Assembly: GCA_022818135.1 (NCBI GenBank)
Contig: JAFMSR010000002.1
Coordinates: forward strand, 41,147,869 to 41,211,868
Length of the DNA stretch: 64,000 nucleotides
Source of the DNA: Saxidomus purpurata
Taxonomy: Eukaryota > Mollusca > Bivalvia > Venerida > Veneridae
Direction of reading: 5' to 3'
Positions 54,101-64,000 of this stretch are shown here, piece after piece. Within the stretch, counting starts at the first letter, position 1. Each line of letters opens with the position of its first letter. The notes below the pieces were generated by a model. It ran no database searches. It was given only the letters and a program-made list of their open reading frames with translations, and was not told where the DNA came from. The position numbers and the translations under genes are program-made.

Positions 54101-57100
54101 TGAATAGTGTACACTCTATACATGTAGATACACTATACAGTAAAACCTCGATAACTCGAGGTCGCAAGGGGACGAATAAAATGCTCGAGTTATCCGGGTT
54201 CTCGAGTTATCCGAACCATGGAAATTTTACAAGTTTTTTCTGCATAAGCAAAAGATAGCTATGAAACAGTTTTGAAACAAAGAAAGGGCACATTTCTTTC
54301 AGTCATGACCCTTTTTAACTTCAATGATGGCATTGTATTTAAACTCAACTCAAAGAAAAATCTGATAATCAGTGACCTCGAGTTGCCGGAGGTAATTTAG
54401 TAAGAAATCTACCTGGCAGGACCACAGGTATTCCTCGAGTTATCCGGGGTTCTCGAGTTATCGATGCTCGAGTTATCGATAGTATTTTCTGGTTAAACAT
54501 ATAGGCCAGATTGCCGGGACCGACAGGAGTCCTCGAGTTATCCGGGGTTCTCAAGTTATCGATGCTCGAGTTAACGAAGTTTTACTGTACATGTATATCG
54601 GAATCTGACTCTTCTGAAGATTTCCACTACATGTATTTCCAAATAATATTTCAGTTAAAGCTCTTTTTATTGAAATGCAACATAATTTGTGTATTACTAA
54701 TCTATATGTTCATTAAATTGATATGTTAAAGTTTCCAGATTTATTCCAGCATTGATATTTATGACTGTCATGAACATTTCGAGGGCTTGGTGCAAAACTG
54801 GACCAACTCAGTTTTTGTAAATTTTTCAGGAGACACAAAAAACTGAATAAATTTCTTAAAATTATGATTACATGAATGAAAATTTACACTTTTGATGTGA
54901 ATCCTCACTAGATTTGGTAAATGATTTTATTTTTTAATTATTTTTAGTCTAATTATGGTTTTAGAAAGTTGGACTTATCTTGCACTGAGTTTTTCAGTGC
55001 AAAACAAGTCCATCTCAAGTTGGACCTATTATGCAACAAATAATTCAATGCAAAAAAGGTCCAACTTCAAATGGACTTGTTTTGCACTGAAAGTTAAAAG
55101 CAGATTAGGTCTAACTTGCAAAAAACAATCGTTTTGGAAAAACTGTTCCAGATTAATCAATTATTATGGGTTTCGTGTTTTAAACTTTCAGTATGGACCA
55201 AATAATATTTCGTAACTGACAACTGAAAATCATCTCCTTCTCTGCCAAAACAAAGATTAGACTTTGTGGCAAATGTATCTTCAGCCAAGTAACAACAACT
55301 GCTATGAAAACCTCCAAATAAAATTTATTTCAAAGTTAAGAGTTCGAACCTATTTAAAACCTGATCATTTAAAAAATGCTTTAGAGTGAACATTAGCATG
55401 ATCCCATTATATTCCGTCAAAGAAAAATCCCTCTACATATATAAAACACTTCAATAACAACTGCATGGATACAGAAAAGTCAGCTCATATACACATATAA
55501 CTTTACAAAGTTAAACAAAGACAAAAACACTGTATATCAATAAATCTATGTTGATCAACATTTTTAATAAATGACCTGCTATACTGTAACTAATTTACTA
55601 TCAAACCCGTATCAAGACCATAAAAAAGTGGTTGTTCCTGAAGTGGGTAAATCTCATTGGAAAACATGTAGTAGATTTAGAACAAGAGGGCCAAGATGGC
55701 CTTATATCATTCACCGGTATATAAATTGCCAATAATACAAGAGGTCATGATTTTAACATAATTCGTAGAGGTCCACTACACAATGCTTAGTAACATTCCA
55801 AATGTCTAAGCTCTGCCTGTGGGCCTTGTGGTTTTTTGAAGATTTCCCTATACAAGCCTAAGCTAAATCAAGTGACCCCCCTCCCGGAAAAGGTTAATTA
55901 TCAACCGGGGGTAATGATTTGAACAATCTTGGTAAAAGTCCACACGGCAATGCTACATGCTAAATATCTGAGTGCTAGGCATTGTGGTTTCAATGAAGAC
56001 TTTTTAAGTTTTTCCTATGCAGAATCAAGAGACGCCCCTGGGCTTGGTCAGTTTGACCCATGGGTCATGTTTTAAACAAACATGGTAAAGGTCAACTAGG
56101 CAATGCTTAGACATGCCAAATATCTCAGCTCTAGGCCTAGTGGTTTCAGAGAAGAAGATTTTTAAAGTTTTTCCTATATAAGCCTATGTTAAACCAAGTG
56201 ACCCCCTGGTAGGGTTAATTTTGACCCAGGGGTCATTATTTGAACAATCTTGGTACAGGTCCACTAGACAATGCTACATGCCAACTATTTAAGCTCTGGG
56301 CCTTGTGGTTTCAGAGAAGATGATTTTAAAAGTTTTTCCTAATAATTAAGTATATAGCCTATGTAAAACAAAGTGACCCCTCCCAGGCTGGGTTAATTTT
56401 AACCCAGGGGTAATAATTTGTACAATCTTTGTAAAGGTCCACTAAACAATGCTACATGCTAAATATCTAAGCTCTAGGCTTTGTGCTTTCAGAGAAGATT
56501 TTTCAAAAGTTTGTCCTAATTTTATGCCATATCAACCAGAGTTCTGCATGGAATAGAATCGTTTTTGCCCGATTTTTGTCTTGATAAATGAGGCAGTAAA
56601 TCTGTGATTTACTGTTTGAAATTACAAATTCTTTCATGGAATGCATTCACACATGTTTATGTGTCAGAATTTCGGAAAAATAAAGAAATTAAAGAGGTGA
56701 AAAAAATGCCAAAATATAACGAATATTGACAAACAAGACCTAAATATGCTTCATTTCCATGTAACGTAGCCCTGTCTGTAACAGTATCATATTTATAATA
56801 AGAATTTTTGTCTTAAACTTATTTCAGTTACAGAATAAGTACATGTACCAGAATATACTGAAAACTAGTTTTCGACCAACACCTCAGTTGGACACATTTT
56901 GTCATGGCTGGTCACGTATTATCCATTGCCTAAATTTAAAAGTAGTATCAAAAATTTTACTTTAAATCTAGTCACACCACTATATATGTATCTAGTATCT
57001 AGAAATCATGGTGTATTCTCAGTATATTTTTGCTCTTACAAAGCTGTTTTAAAGCTTTATACTTCTGAGAGGACAGTTTGGGAGGGTCTGTATTGCAATA

Positions 57101-60100
57101 CAATGGCTAAACAGTTGGAAATATGTAGACCTTCTGTGATTTGGCTGCTCTAGTACAGTTATGCCTGACACCAAGGTTTAATGTTGAGGATGTCAAGTCA
57201 CTCTATAAAAAATTAACAATATTGTGCAACATTATTTAACTGGCACTCAATAGGTAGTGAGTATAATTTGACCACACTTTTTACAAGATTTTCAATATTC
57301 ATTTTAAAAAGGAATGCTTAAAAGTATTTTATATACATCAGTGCACGATAACATTTCTAGATACTAAGAAAGGTGGTCAGCCTTCGTGGTCTAGTGGTAA
57401 GAGCCACTGACTTGAACTCACTATAACTTTACATAGATTGAGAGTCATGGGTTTGACCGACCATGTTAGAAAGAATGTAGTACTGGTATAGTAAGGTAAA
57501 CTGCCTGGCTGTTAGAATGACCAAAATACGACTGGAATGGGCGCACGTTCCTTCTTGAACTGTAATTCAGTTTAAATCAAATTTAACTGTCATAGCAGCA
57601 AGATGCTACTACACTAAATTGTAAGAATAAGCTATTTAATCAGCAAAATTATGCAAAGAGAAAATGTAATACTGGTATGTAAGTCCCGTGTTTGAAACCA
57701 AGCCTTTGCACAAGGTGTTAATGTTACAGTTTTGAGCGCAATGTTTGACGTTACCGCACTTGATTTTACTTTCCACTTAGTGCAATCTTTAGAAAATATC
57801 ATCATTATTTTTTTCATGAAACATCAAATACCTGTGTCAACAGTTCATAGCTCTAAGGTTGTTGGTAAAATGTTGTCTTAGTATGTGTGTAGGAATTGAA
57901 CATGCGTCCAAATAGTTAATGACACAAAATCTAATGCTGTTTGCTCCCGTTATTGAAAATATTCATGCAGCTAATTAAGATGTGCAATGTAAAAGAACAT
58001 GTATATTTCTAATGTGTTCCTTGAATGCATTTAAAATGACTGTTTTTCAAATGCACGTATATAGAACATTTATTGCTCAATGATTTCCTAACCATGGGTT
58101 CGATTCAGAATCATTTTTGCTTAAGAAAAAACATCAAAGCAAGGACAAATCATTGACAAGCACTTTTATTATAATTCTTGCGACAAACAAAGATATCTTT
58201 AATAAAAGAATAAAGTCATGAAAATGTTACAGCTTTTTATTATATTACTATACATACTTGCAGAATAGTAAATTCAAGTAACTCATGCAAAAGTTCTATA
58301 AAATTATATTTTATAAAACCTTAACATCAATTTTAAAGGAAAACTTTAATCCTTTGCACCGCGTCACGCGGCATGGTATTTGTTATTAAACTTATTTTTT
58401 TAAGGCTATCATATCATAATTGTGCTGATACTAAAAAATTTGATATTTGTTTCCTTTGACTATTATAATATTTTTCCATTAGTTTGATGCAAATTAAGTC
58501 TATCTGAGATATTCAGTTGGGATTCATTAATAATTTCAGTGCAAAACAAGTCCAACTCAAGTTGGACCTCTTTTGCCTCAATGCAAATTGTTGTTTTGAG
58601 ATGGACCTGTTTGTTTCTTAGCAACAGTTTCATAAAAAGTAAAGAGATAAGTCATTATTTTTGCACTGAATGTGTATCTTACTGAATACTGTTTAATTAT
58701 GTAAAAAAGTGATTTTGTGAAAAATTTGACTTGGACCAGTTTTGCACCAAGCCTTGGTATGCTTAACAAAAAGGCCATGCAGGCCCATTATCACTCACCT
58801 GACTACCATTGCACTTTAAAAAGAAGAAAGTAGGTCAAAAGGTCATAATCAAGCTCAGTCATAGGAATTGTGGAAATAGTCAAAAATTCATCTCTCTAGC
58901 TTGAAAAAAGAACTAGGCAAAAGGTCAAGGTCAAATTTGCAATCTGCTTTACCACAACACAATGGTATATTCCAAATATCTAAGCTCTGGGCAGTATATT
59001 CTTAGACATATTTGAAATTTTCCCTATATAAGCATATGTAAAATTAAGGTCAATTTTGACCCAGGGGAGGATGTATAAATTTCATGCTAAAGGTACACTA
59101 GGCATATCTAAGATCTAGGCTTTGTGGTTTTACAGAAAAAGATTTTAAACACAGATACCTATGTAAAATCATGTGACCCCCTGGCAGAAACCTATGTAAA
59201 ATAAAGTGACTCCCAGGCAGGACCGAATCCCTTAAATCTGCATCTGTCTCTTTGTTACCTGTGTAGGTCCTTGGCAGTTCCACCTGAGGAGAAATCCTAG
59301 GGTTGGCCAGGATAAACAAAAAAAATTAAAAGAAAAAAAAGGTGACCAACCATAAATGTATACTCTTACTCTTTTTTCCCATCTTTTAAGAACTGCCTGG
59401 CTCTTTCCCTTTCTTTCTCCATCTGAAGTGTTATTTTCTTTTGTAACTGCTTTAACCTATCTCGCTGCTGCTTCAGTTCCTGAAATATTCATGTATGCTA
59501 AAACACTATGTAGTATAATGACAGAATTCTCTGAAATTCTCCTGGAGAAGGTAACAGAATCGATTTTAGCACCTCTGCTGGAGATAATATTACTATCAGG
59601 ACTTGACAAGATAAATGGACTGAGTTTTGATAAAACTAGACCTATTACTAAAATTAATGTGATTAACACCCCTGGAAAGACTGCTTTATCAACTGAGGAA
59701 GTTAGTAGTAACAGAATACCTTGCAAAAAACACCTAAAATAGAGATATTGTTCTTGGCAATAACTCTGTAATTTGTCAAGATAGAGTTATGGTTCTTGTA
59801 CATTGCACTTCCTGTCATTGTGCTTGACCATTGTATGAAGTTGTATTGAATTCCAACTAGTAGTTTTCAAGTTATGCTCCAGAAAAGGATAGGTAACAAA
59901 GGGCAATAACTCTGTAATTAGTCAAGATAGAGTTATGGTTCTAATGTGCTTGACCAATGTATGAAGTTGTATTGAATTTTTCAAATTCCAACTTATGCTC
60001 ACTATTATTTTTTGCCGATTTCTATTTTTTTTATTCAATATTTTACATGTATATGTCACAACAATTTCAGCATTTTCAGCCCTGAATTTAAGCTGAAATA

Positions 60101-63100
60101 TTTCCACAATTCAGGCAATTGAGACGGGTTTTTTTAGGGGGCGGGGGAGGGGTGGGGTCCATCAGCAGTAAGCTAGGACCCATTTGATTTCACCGTTACA
60201 GTTATAAACAACAGGGACAGTGACTTCGGCATGATTAAGCGTGGCTAAAGGCCAGGATTCCGGTATTAAATTATGGTTAGGCAAACTGGGACTAAACAAG
60301 AGCTGTCAGCAGGACAGCGGGCTCGACTTTTTTAGTGCTTGCCAATAAAACAAAACTTTGACAGTTAAGGGCACACAAGACGTTTAACTAGGAATTTCTA
60401 AGTACAAATCAAGAAACATTTTCACAGAGTAAACTTCTCTTGCTTACAGATAGGTCTCATGATGGTACATAAGTACTCCAACTTTCAAAGTAATATCTCA
60501 AATGGTTAAGTCAACAAGTGGACAAGAATGAAAATTTTAACCGAGTTTCTAAGCCAAAAAGGGCCATAATTCAAATAAAATCCTTGACAGAATTACCTTC
60601 TCCTGCCCATGTTTGGGGATCATGATGGTAAACAAGTACATTGTATTACAACTTTCAAATTAATATCTCAAACAGTTTAGTCAAAAAGTCAACTAGTAAG
60701 ATAAACTTAACTAAGATTCTAAGTCAATAAAGGGCCTTAATTTTCAAAACAAATCCCAGACACAGTTACCTTCTTTTGCCTACAGATGGGGGTAATGATG
60801 TAAACAAGCACTCAAAGTTTCAAAGCAATATCTCAAAGGGTTAAGGCAATAAGTGGATTTTACCCATATTCAATGTATTTTCTAAGTAAAAAAGGGGGCA
60901 CAATTCTGTCAAAAACCTTGACAGAGTTATGCACTCTTGTCTGTTGATGTAGGTCATGATGGTCAACATGTATGGTTAGTTTCAAAGCAATACCTCTAAT
61001 GGTTTTGAAATAAAGTGAGGTGGTACGCAAAACTTAACCAAGCTCAATACACTTTCTAAGTCAAAAAGGGTCATAATTCTGTCAAAAACCTTGACAGAGT
61101 TATGTACTCTTGTCTGTAGATGGAGGTTATGATGGTAAATAAGTATGGTAAGTTTCAAAGCCATACCTTTAATAGTTTTGAAATAAAGTTGGGTGGTACA
61201 AAAAACTTAACCAAGGTGTGACACCAACGCCGACGCCAAGGCGAGTAGGATGCACCTCTACTATATACCATAAAATAGACAAATTCTGCCCTATGTGCTC
61301 TAGTTTCATATCAATTAAATTTTCAAAAAAACTCTAAGTAAATATGACAGATGATTACAAATCATCACTTTTCAACTTGAAGGAGTCTGATTCAATGTAG
61401 TTTTGGCTTCTTGTAGGTGTGATCCTGGCAGTGTTTGATGTTGCCTTGTATAAAGTCGGTGTCATTACTCATCATGCTCATGTTGCTAGATTGTTAAACA
61501 AGAAAACCATAAGGACCTGTAGTATCATTCTGTCACTAACTACAAGTACATTGCATGCAACCTTCACAGCAAGTTTCATGAAAGTCAAATTAAAATTGTG
61601 ACCTGAAGAAACTCAGTTTTCTTAAGGAAAAGTTTACGGACTGCGGACAAACTGCCATGGCATAAGCCCTGCTGGACTGTGTCCAGTACATGCTATATTT
61701 ATAATGCCATTACAATAATTCAGGTGTGTGGTACAAAAAAGCAAGTTTCATACTTGGACCATCCAAATTAATAAGACCACTTTTTAAAAATCCCCTAAGT
61801 GGTCGTAATAGCTAGAGTTTTACTGAATATTGCTCATAATTTGTGACAGGAAATCTTAAGCTAATCGTCAAAACGTTTAAAAACTAACACAATGCTTCTG
61901 GCCTTCGTGGTTAATTACTGCGCATCAAGTGATATTTGAAACATTTTGTAAATAAAATTTATTTACTTCCCTTTGCTGAAAGAATTAACTCCCTTGAAAG
62001 TTGAGGTGACCAAAATAATGGGAATATCTTAAAATAGCGTATACAGGTTACAAATCAACATTTCAGTTTTTCTTGAATTTCTTCATTACTAGCAGATTAC
62101 CTCTGCAACTATCTTAAGATAAGAGAAAGAAATGCAGGTTCTTTCTTTATAGCCGACAGTAATGACTTTTAAATTAGACATAATGGATTTATTGCAAAAA
62201 TTGTCTAACAGATGACCTGAAAAATGTCCTACTTCAAAGCCCTTGCCTAAGAAGGTTTTGTCAGTGCGTAACATATTTTATTTCATAATCTTGAAGTTCA
62301 ATGATCAAAGAAATAGAAAAAAAATGTGTAACTCCCCAGAAAATTTGTATCCTTGTGAAAAAATGATGTTAAATCTTTGTACTGTTTGGACGAAAATAAC
62401 TTGAATAAGTGATCATGACTGAAAAATAACTGAAAGAAGTGATTAAGTGAGTGATGAATAAAAGATGAATATAACTTGTAGAAGTGATCTTAAATAACAC
62501 TAAAATAACTGAAACAAGTTACACCCCTGACCAGGGCTTCGATAATTTGGTCAGCTCAATCGGTCCGGGCCGAGTCTCTGACGTTACTGATGTTGCAAAT
62601 CATGTTACCCCACCCACTTCGCCAATACAGTGGAAGTTAATCACTTGTTTTATTATGCGGTTTTACAGTGATGTCATGCTCAAAATACACGATCTTACTT
62701 TCAAATTTCATTTTCTGTTGAAATTGATCAATATATTATCGTGTTTGAAGTTGATTTACGTATATTTCGAAGGGAAAAACAAGCTACTCATGTCTGCCGA
62801 GTTCAGCCAAATTTATCGAGAAAATGTTTACAATTGCACCGTGCGACAGGACGTAATAAAAGCCATTCTCCGGCTCCAGCCTACAAAGGTCTCGGATATG
62901 ATTCGTGTAATAATTAGCCATGAAAATATTTTTGCATAATATTAATTATTTTTAAATACATGACCATTCGTGACTTTAGAAAAGAGCCTGCAAAAATATG
63001 TACCGGTCGACGATTTACAAATTACAATCGTATTCTGAAAAAATAGGTCAACCACATTATATTTTTGTCGAATTTAAATAACGTACATTTACGAATTGTG

Positions 63101-63713
63101 TTATTAAATTAAAGACCGTTTATTCATTTATTAGGGGAGTCCCAAGTTAATTCAACACAACCGTTACAATAACCGACAAAGCAATCAAGGATTGGTCTCT
63201 AGCTGCAAACATCAAAGTATTGCCAGAGGCATTTGACTTTGTCCTCTGATTGCTAATTACTGACCAATTAATGAAGTGACAGTCGGATTATCTGACACAT
63301 TTATTGCTCTTCCTGGGGGCAAATAATAGACCTGTAGGTGTTGACAGGAGCCTGTGTATTGTGATTTTCAACACATTTATGGACTGAAAATGTAAAAATT
63401 CTCGGACCGATTTAGAATGGATTTTCAGACTTGTGAATCGGTTTTTGAAGTCAAAATTCGGTCCAGAACCGAAAAACCGAAGATTATCGAAGCCCTGCCC
63501 CTGACTGTGTAGTGTAGTGACTGAATGAATACTAATTGATAAATTGTCACATATTTTCGCGACATTGATACAACTGAAATTTTCTTCAAACACAATACGT
63601 CTAAGACATATGTTTTGAAAGCCAATCAAAATACCTACTAATACTGCTCTATCTTGCTCGGTCACTCTAGATTCTTTCTTTTTCTCATCCTTTTTTCCAA
63701 AAAGATTCCCCAT
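48109..63713 (-). CDS. CHMP6: CHMP6, ESCRT-III subunit (Vps20) (whole gene, 8 coding exons)
   Basis: CHMP6 (Vps20) is the ESCRT-III subunit that binds ESCRT-II and nucleates CHMP4 filaments on endosomes, in multivesicular-body sorting and membrane scission. Eight minus-strand exons join in consistent phase to 210 residues (human about 201). The protein begins MGNLFGKK, so Gly2 can be N-myristoylated as in the family. SRVTEQDRAVLELKQQRDRL starts the basic ESCRT-III helix hairpin. QIEAQVVKGLQAGNESLKQL and MFSIETVEKIMDETREAAEY are helices 3-4, TQEDEDDVLSELDDI the acidic helix. VPELPDVPGQEP at about residues 180-191 fits the MIM2 motif that binds MIT domains such as VPS4. The start is ATG 63711-63713, supported by the myristoylation context. 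It is convergent with CFAP52 (stops 5.2 kb apart), and most of its 15.6 kb is repeat-rich intron. Confidence 0.97.
48758..48842. repeat. Hairpin inverted repeat in CHMP6 intron 7
   Basis: ATAGATATCACACAGCTTTG at the left and CGAAGCTCTGTGATATCTAT at the right form arms of about 33 bp with four or so mismatches, with GTAACAGTAAA also inverted inside. Confidence 0.65.
48970..49039 (-). CDS. CHMP6: CHMP6 exon 7 (MIM2)
   Basis: Acceptor TTGTAG/CAATCG, donor G/GTATAT. Encodes QSLPAVEDEGVPELPDVPGQ then EPA; ELPDVP aligns with the human MIM2 core ELPEVP. Confidence 0.92.
49440..49880. repeat. Degenerate minisatellite, 42-48-bp units
   Basis: TGTTGAATTGCACAATATTG at 49506, 49548 and a close variant at 49596; decayed units ('tgttgaatta', 'tctgacaggt') continue to just before CHMP6 exon 6. 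Confidence 0.6.
49904..49984 (-). CDS. CHMP6: CHMP6 exon 6
   Basis: Acceptor ATTACAG/GAGATA, donor AAG/GTAGGT. 27 codons: EIDDLLSGGLTQEDEDDVLS then ELDDIIK; human has QIDELLAGSFTQEDEDAILE. Confidence 0.94.
50051..50290 (+). mobile_element. tRNA-derived SINE (family 2, copy 1)
   Basis: 'atggctaagagtcactgact', a 30-bp insert, then 'gattgagagtcacgagttcaag' with a B box; a body including 'gaatgattctttagtaaatt'. The head matches the copy at 57374. Lies in CHMP6 intron 5. Confidence 0.5.
50680..51495. repeat. 61-bp minisatellite, about 13.4 copies
   Basis: Head-to-tail copies of a 61-bp unit beginning GTTAGATAAATACACCTGTA and containing CTGCTTGGATCTGCCATATT. Copies differ mainly at one block (GCCCACT, GTCCGCT or GCCCGCT) and TACACC/TAGACC. 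Low divergence implies recent expansion. Lies in CHMP6 intron 5. Confidence 0.95.
51614..51679 (-). CDS. CHMP6: CHMP6 exon 5
   Basis: Acceptor TTCACAG/ATGTTT, donor CAG/GTAAAA. 22 codons: MFSIETVEKIMDETREAAEY then QQ; human has MSIEEVERILDETQEAVEYQ. Confidence 0.93.
51680..52795 (-). other. Most of CHMP6 intron 4, no feature recognised
   Basis: AT-rich; the 68- and 74-codon frames seen here have no domain content. Confidence 0.3.
52796..53120. mobile_element. pogo/Tc1-like MITE 1
   Basis: CAGTAAATCCCTGAAAA at the left, inverted as TTTTCAGGGAGTTTACTG at the right, bounded by TA on both sides. 325 bp; repeats AACTCTCAG with following ACTGGACT-like words. Lies in CHMP6 intron 4. Confidence 0.7.
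53170..53256 (-). CDS. CHMP6: CHMP6 exon 4
   Basis: Acceptor GCACAG/GTACAC, donor CAG/GTGATG. 29 codons in phase 0: VHDLEFAQIEAQVVKGLQAG then NESLKQLHQ; human has VQTIEFTQIEMKVMEGLQFGN. Confidence 0.94.
53450..53526. repeat. Homopolymer cluster (A, C, T runs)
   Basis: Runs of A, then C (15 or more), then A and long T runs in CHMP6 intron 3. Run lengths may be unreliable. Confidence 0.8.
53878..53965 (-). CDS. CHMP6: CHMP6 exon 3
   Basis: Acceptor CTGCAG/GAAAGC, donor ATG/GTAAGG. Encodes KAKLLLRHKKFGETQIEKMD then GQLENIDRM; human has AKLLLKKKRYQEQLLDRTENQ. Confidence 0.93.
54138..54587. mobile_element. pogo-like MITE 2 with reiterated CTCGAGTTATC
   Basis: Ends CAGTAAAACCTCGATAACTC and, inverted, CAGTAAAACTTCGTTAACTC, with TA flanking at 54136-54137 and 54588-54589. 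The 450-bp body repeats CTCGAGTTATC or close variants about nine times, mostly near the two ends. Lies in CHMP6 intron 2. Confidence 0.8.
55681..56562 (+). mobile_element. AACAAGAGGGCC element with ~166-bp core, 3'-truncated
   Basis: Opens AACAAGAGGGCCAAGATGGC with 'atcattcaccgg' and carries four to five units ('aagtgaccccc', 'gaacaatcttggta', 'aatatctaagctctaggc'). It stops at 'agttctgcatggaatagaat' without the usual end. Confidence 0.65.
57374..57640 (+). mobile_element. tRNA-derived SINE (family 2, copy 2)
   Basis: 'cttcgtggtctagtggtaag' is a good A box; 'gattgagagtcatgggtttga' carries the B-box region after a 30-bp insert, as at 50051. The body includes 'gaatgggcgcacgttcc'. Confidence 0.55.
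58765..59230 (+). mobile_element. AACAA-type element with ~166-bp core, truncated
   Basis: Opens AACAAAAAGGCCATGCAGGC with 'atcactcacctgac' and has diverged units ('aatatctaagctctgggc', 'gaccccctggcag'). Confidence 0.55.
59370..59479 (-). CDS. CHMP6: CHMP6 exon 2
   Basis: Acceptor ATTTCAG/GAACTG, donor GA/GTAAGA. Encodes ELKQQRDRLKQLQKKITLQM then EKERERARQFLKDGKK; human has QLKQQRDKL...ERERALARQLLRDGRK. Confidence 0.94.
59750..59998 (-). mobile_element. Fragment of the ACCCCTAAA-end element, reverse orientation
   Basis: 'attgcacttcctgtcattgt', 'gaagttgtattgaattcca' and 'gtaacaaagggcaataact' are inverse copies of the units at 45221-45850. Lies in CHMP6 intron 1. Confidence 0.6.
60128..60160 (+). 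repeat. G-rich run
   Basis: TTTTTTTAGGGGGCGGGGGA then GGGGTGGGG: four G tracts within about 25 bp, a potential quadruplex on the plus strand. Confidence 0.7.
60295..61267 (+). mobile_element. AACAAGAGCTGTCAG element, longest readable copy
   Basis: Opens AACAAGAGCTGTCAGCAGGA with the palindrome CTGTC...GACAG, then 'gcttgccaataaaacaaaac'. Six or so units with 'aaagggccataatt', 'atgatggtaaacaagta', 'gtttcaaagcaatatctc'. Ends 'gacaccaacgccgacgccaa' GGCGAGTAGGATGC. Lies in CHMP6 intron 1. Confidence 0.65.
61497..61690 (+). repeat. Diverged AACAAGA element
   Basis: 'aaacaagaaaaccataagga' opening, then 'aagtttcatgaaagtcaaat' and 'attgtgacctgaag', matching the core of 2204-2875. Confidence 0.45.
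61691..62523 (-). other. CHMP6 intron 1 stretch
   Basis: No gene. 'aatagctagagttttactg' near 61810 looks like a single leftover end of a CAGTAAAAC-type (pogo-like) element. Confidence 0.3.
62532..63497. mobile_element. hAT-like non-autonomous element with exact 8-bp target duplication
   Basis: Perfect 15-bp inverted ends CAGGGCTTCGATAAT (62532-62546 and 63483-63497) and exact 8-bp direct repeats CCCCTGAC on both sides (62524-62531 and 63498-63505). Both are hAT hallmarks. 966 bp; the open frames inside start outside or have no transposase motif. Lies in CHMP6 intron 1, 140 bp from exon 1. Confidence 0.88.
63639..63713 (-). CDS. CHMP6: CHMP6 exon 1 (start, myristoylation site)
   Basis: 25 codons, MGNLFGKKDEKKKESRVTEQ then DRAVL, donor TTA/GTAGGT in phase 0. 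A second GT four bases further would break the frame with exon 2, so the first is chosen. Human lacks most of the DEKKKE insert. Confidence 0.94.
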
Positions 63714-64000
63714 TTCTCTCAAATTCGAAGTAACCAATACTGCTGCAGTAAGCTTTGTAGAGAAATCAACTTATTCAGATAACTTTTGTCCGCTTTTGAG
63801 CAATGACAAATTGTTAAACTGCCTAAATCGGAAAAAAAGAAGTTGAAAACTTAACCGGAAGTTTACAAATGTATTTACACAGTACAGAACAGAATACATT
63901 CGACGATTTGATTGGATAATATTGCCATACACATGTATTCACGTTTAAGAAATGTGGACACAGTTTATTTTTGTAATTTTGTGTTTGTTCATGCAGACAT
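63714..64000 (-). other. CHMP6 upstream region
   Basis: The CHMP6 5'UTR and promoter should lie here, but I see no CpG patch, TATA box or other specific motif that I can support. Confidence 0.35.

Larger units (their letters stand above)
54784..58753. mobile_element. Possible 4-kb transposon with inverted ends
   Basis: GGCTTGGTGCAAAACTGGAC at the left is inverted as GTCCAGTTTTGCACC-type sequence at the right (GGACCAGTTTTGCACCAAGC). Both ends carry subterminal AAGTCCA..TCAAGTTGGACCT palindromes and TGCACTGA words. No transposase; other repeats are nested inside. It could also be two related MITEs. Confidence 0.45.

Noticed and set aside
59356..59742. 128-codon plus-strand frame and 89-codon antisense frame next to CHMP6 exon 2
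   Set aside because: Overlaps the antisense of a real exon, shows no domain, and both strands are equally open. Not supported as a gene.
62484..62939. 151-codon frame, longest in the window
   Set aside because: Begins outside the hAT-like element and crosses its end, so it is a chance fusion; no transposase motif.

Overview
The window is nuclear DNA of an animal, most likely a bivalve mollusc. Three conserved animal genes with many small exons sit in AT-rich DNA crowded with short interspersed repeats. Several of these repeats (elements opening AACAAGAG plus a small palindrome, and elements opening with a palindromic ACCCCCTAAAC-type end) are ones I associate with clam genomes. The species call is inference; the three gene calls rest on exon-by-exon translation with matching splice sites and phases.

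Layout. (1) About 4.8-22.9 kb, minus strand: FOXK, a forkhead transcription factor with an FHA domain, 9 coding exons, 724 residues. Its 8.5-kb intron 6 is mostly repeats, including a ladder of C homopolymers. (2) 22.9-30.8 kb: the interval between the divergent genes FOXK and CFAP52. It holds two perfect CRE octamers, several MITEs, a decayed reverse-transcriptase fragment bracketed by two MITEs, and a remarkable ~1-kb array of AGANNTCT octamers spaced mostly in multiples of ~21 bp. (3) 30.8-42.9 kb, plus strand: CFAP52 (WDR16/FAP52), 12 coding exons, 672 residues, with a good RFX X-box 82 bp before the ATG and, in intron 1, a 1.2-kb Mutator/foldback-like element with 58-bp terminal inverted repeats and an exact 9-bp target duplication. 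(4) 42.9-48.1 kb: 3' regions of the convergent pair CFAP52 and CHMP6, with two tRNA-derived SINE copies, a tandem-unit repeat and a GGAT microsatellite. (5) 48.1-63.7 kb, minus strand: CHMP6 (ESCRT-III, Vps20), 8 coding exons, 210 residues, whose introns carry a 61-bp minisatellite, two pogo-like MITEs, a hAT-like element with exact 8-bp target duplication and several AACAAGAG elements.

The three genes do not form one pathway: FOXK is a nuclear regulator, CFAP52 a structural protein of motile cilia, CHMP6 a membrane-remodelling protein of endosomes. From memory, human FOXK2 and CHMP6 both lie at 17q25 and CFAP52 on 17p, so their closeness here may be residual ancestral linkage. The least explained structure is the 21-bp-phased palindrome array upstream of CFAP52. 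The most widespread is a set of repeats that share end motifs but carry unrelated tandem cores.
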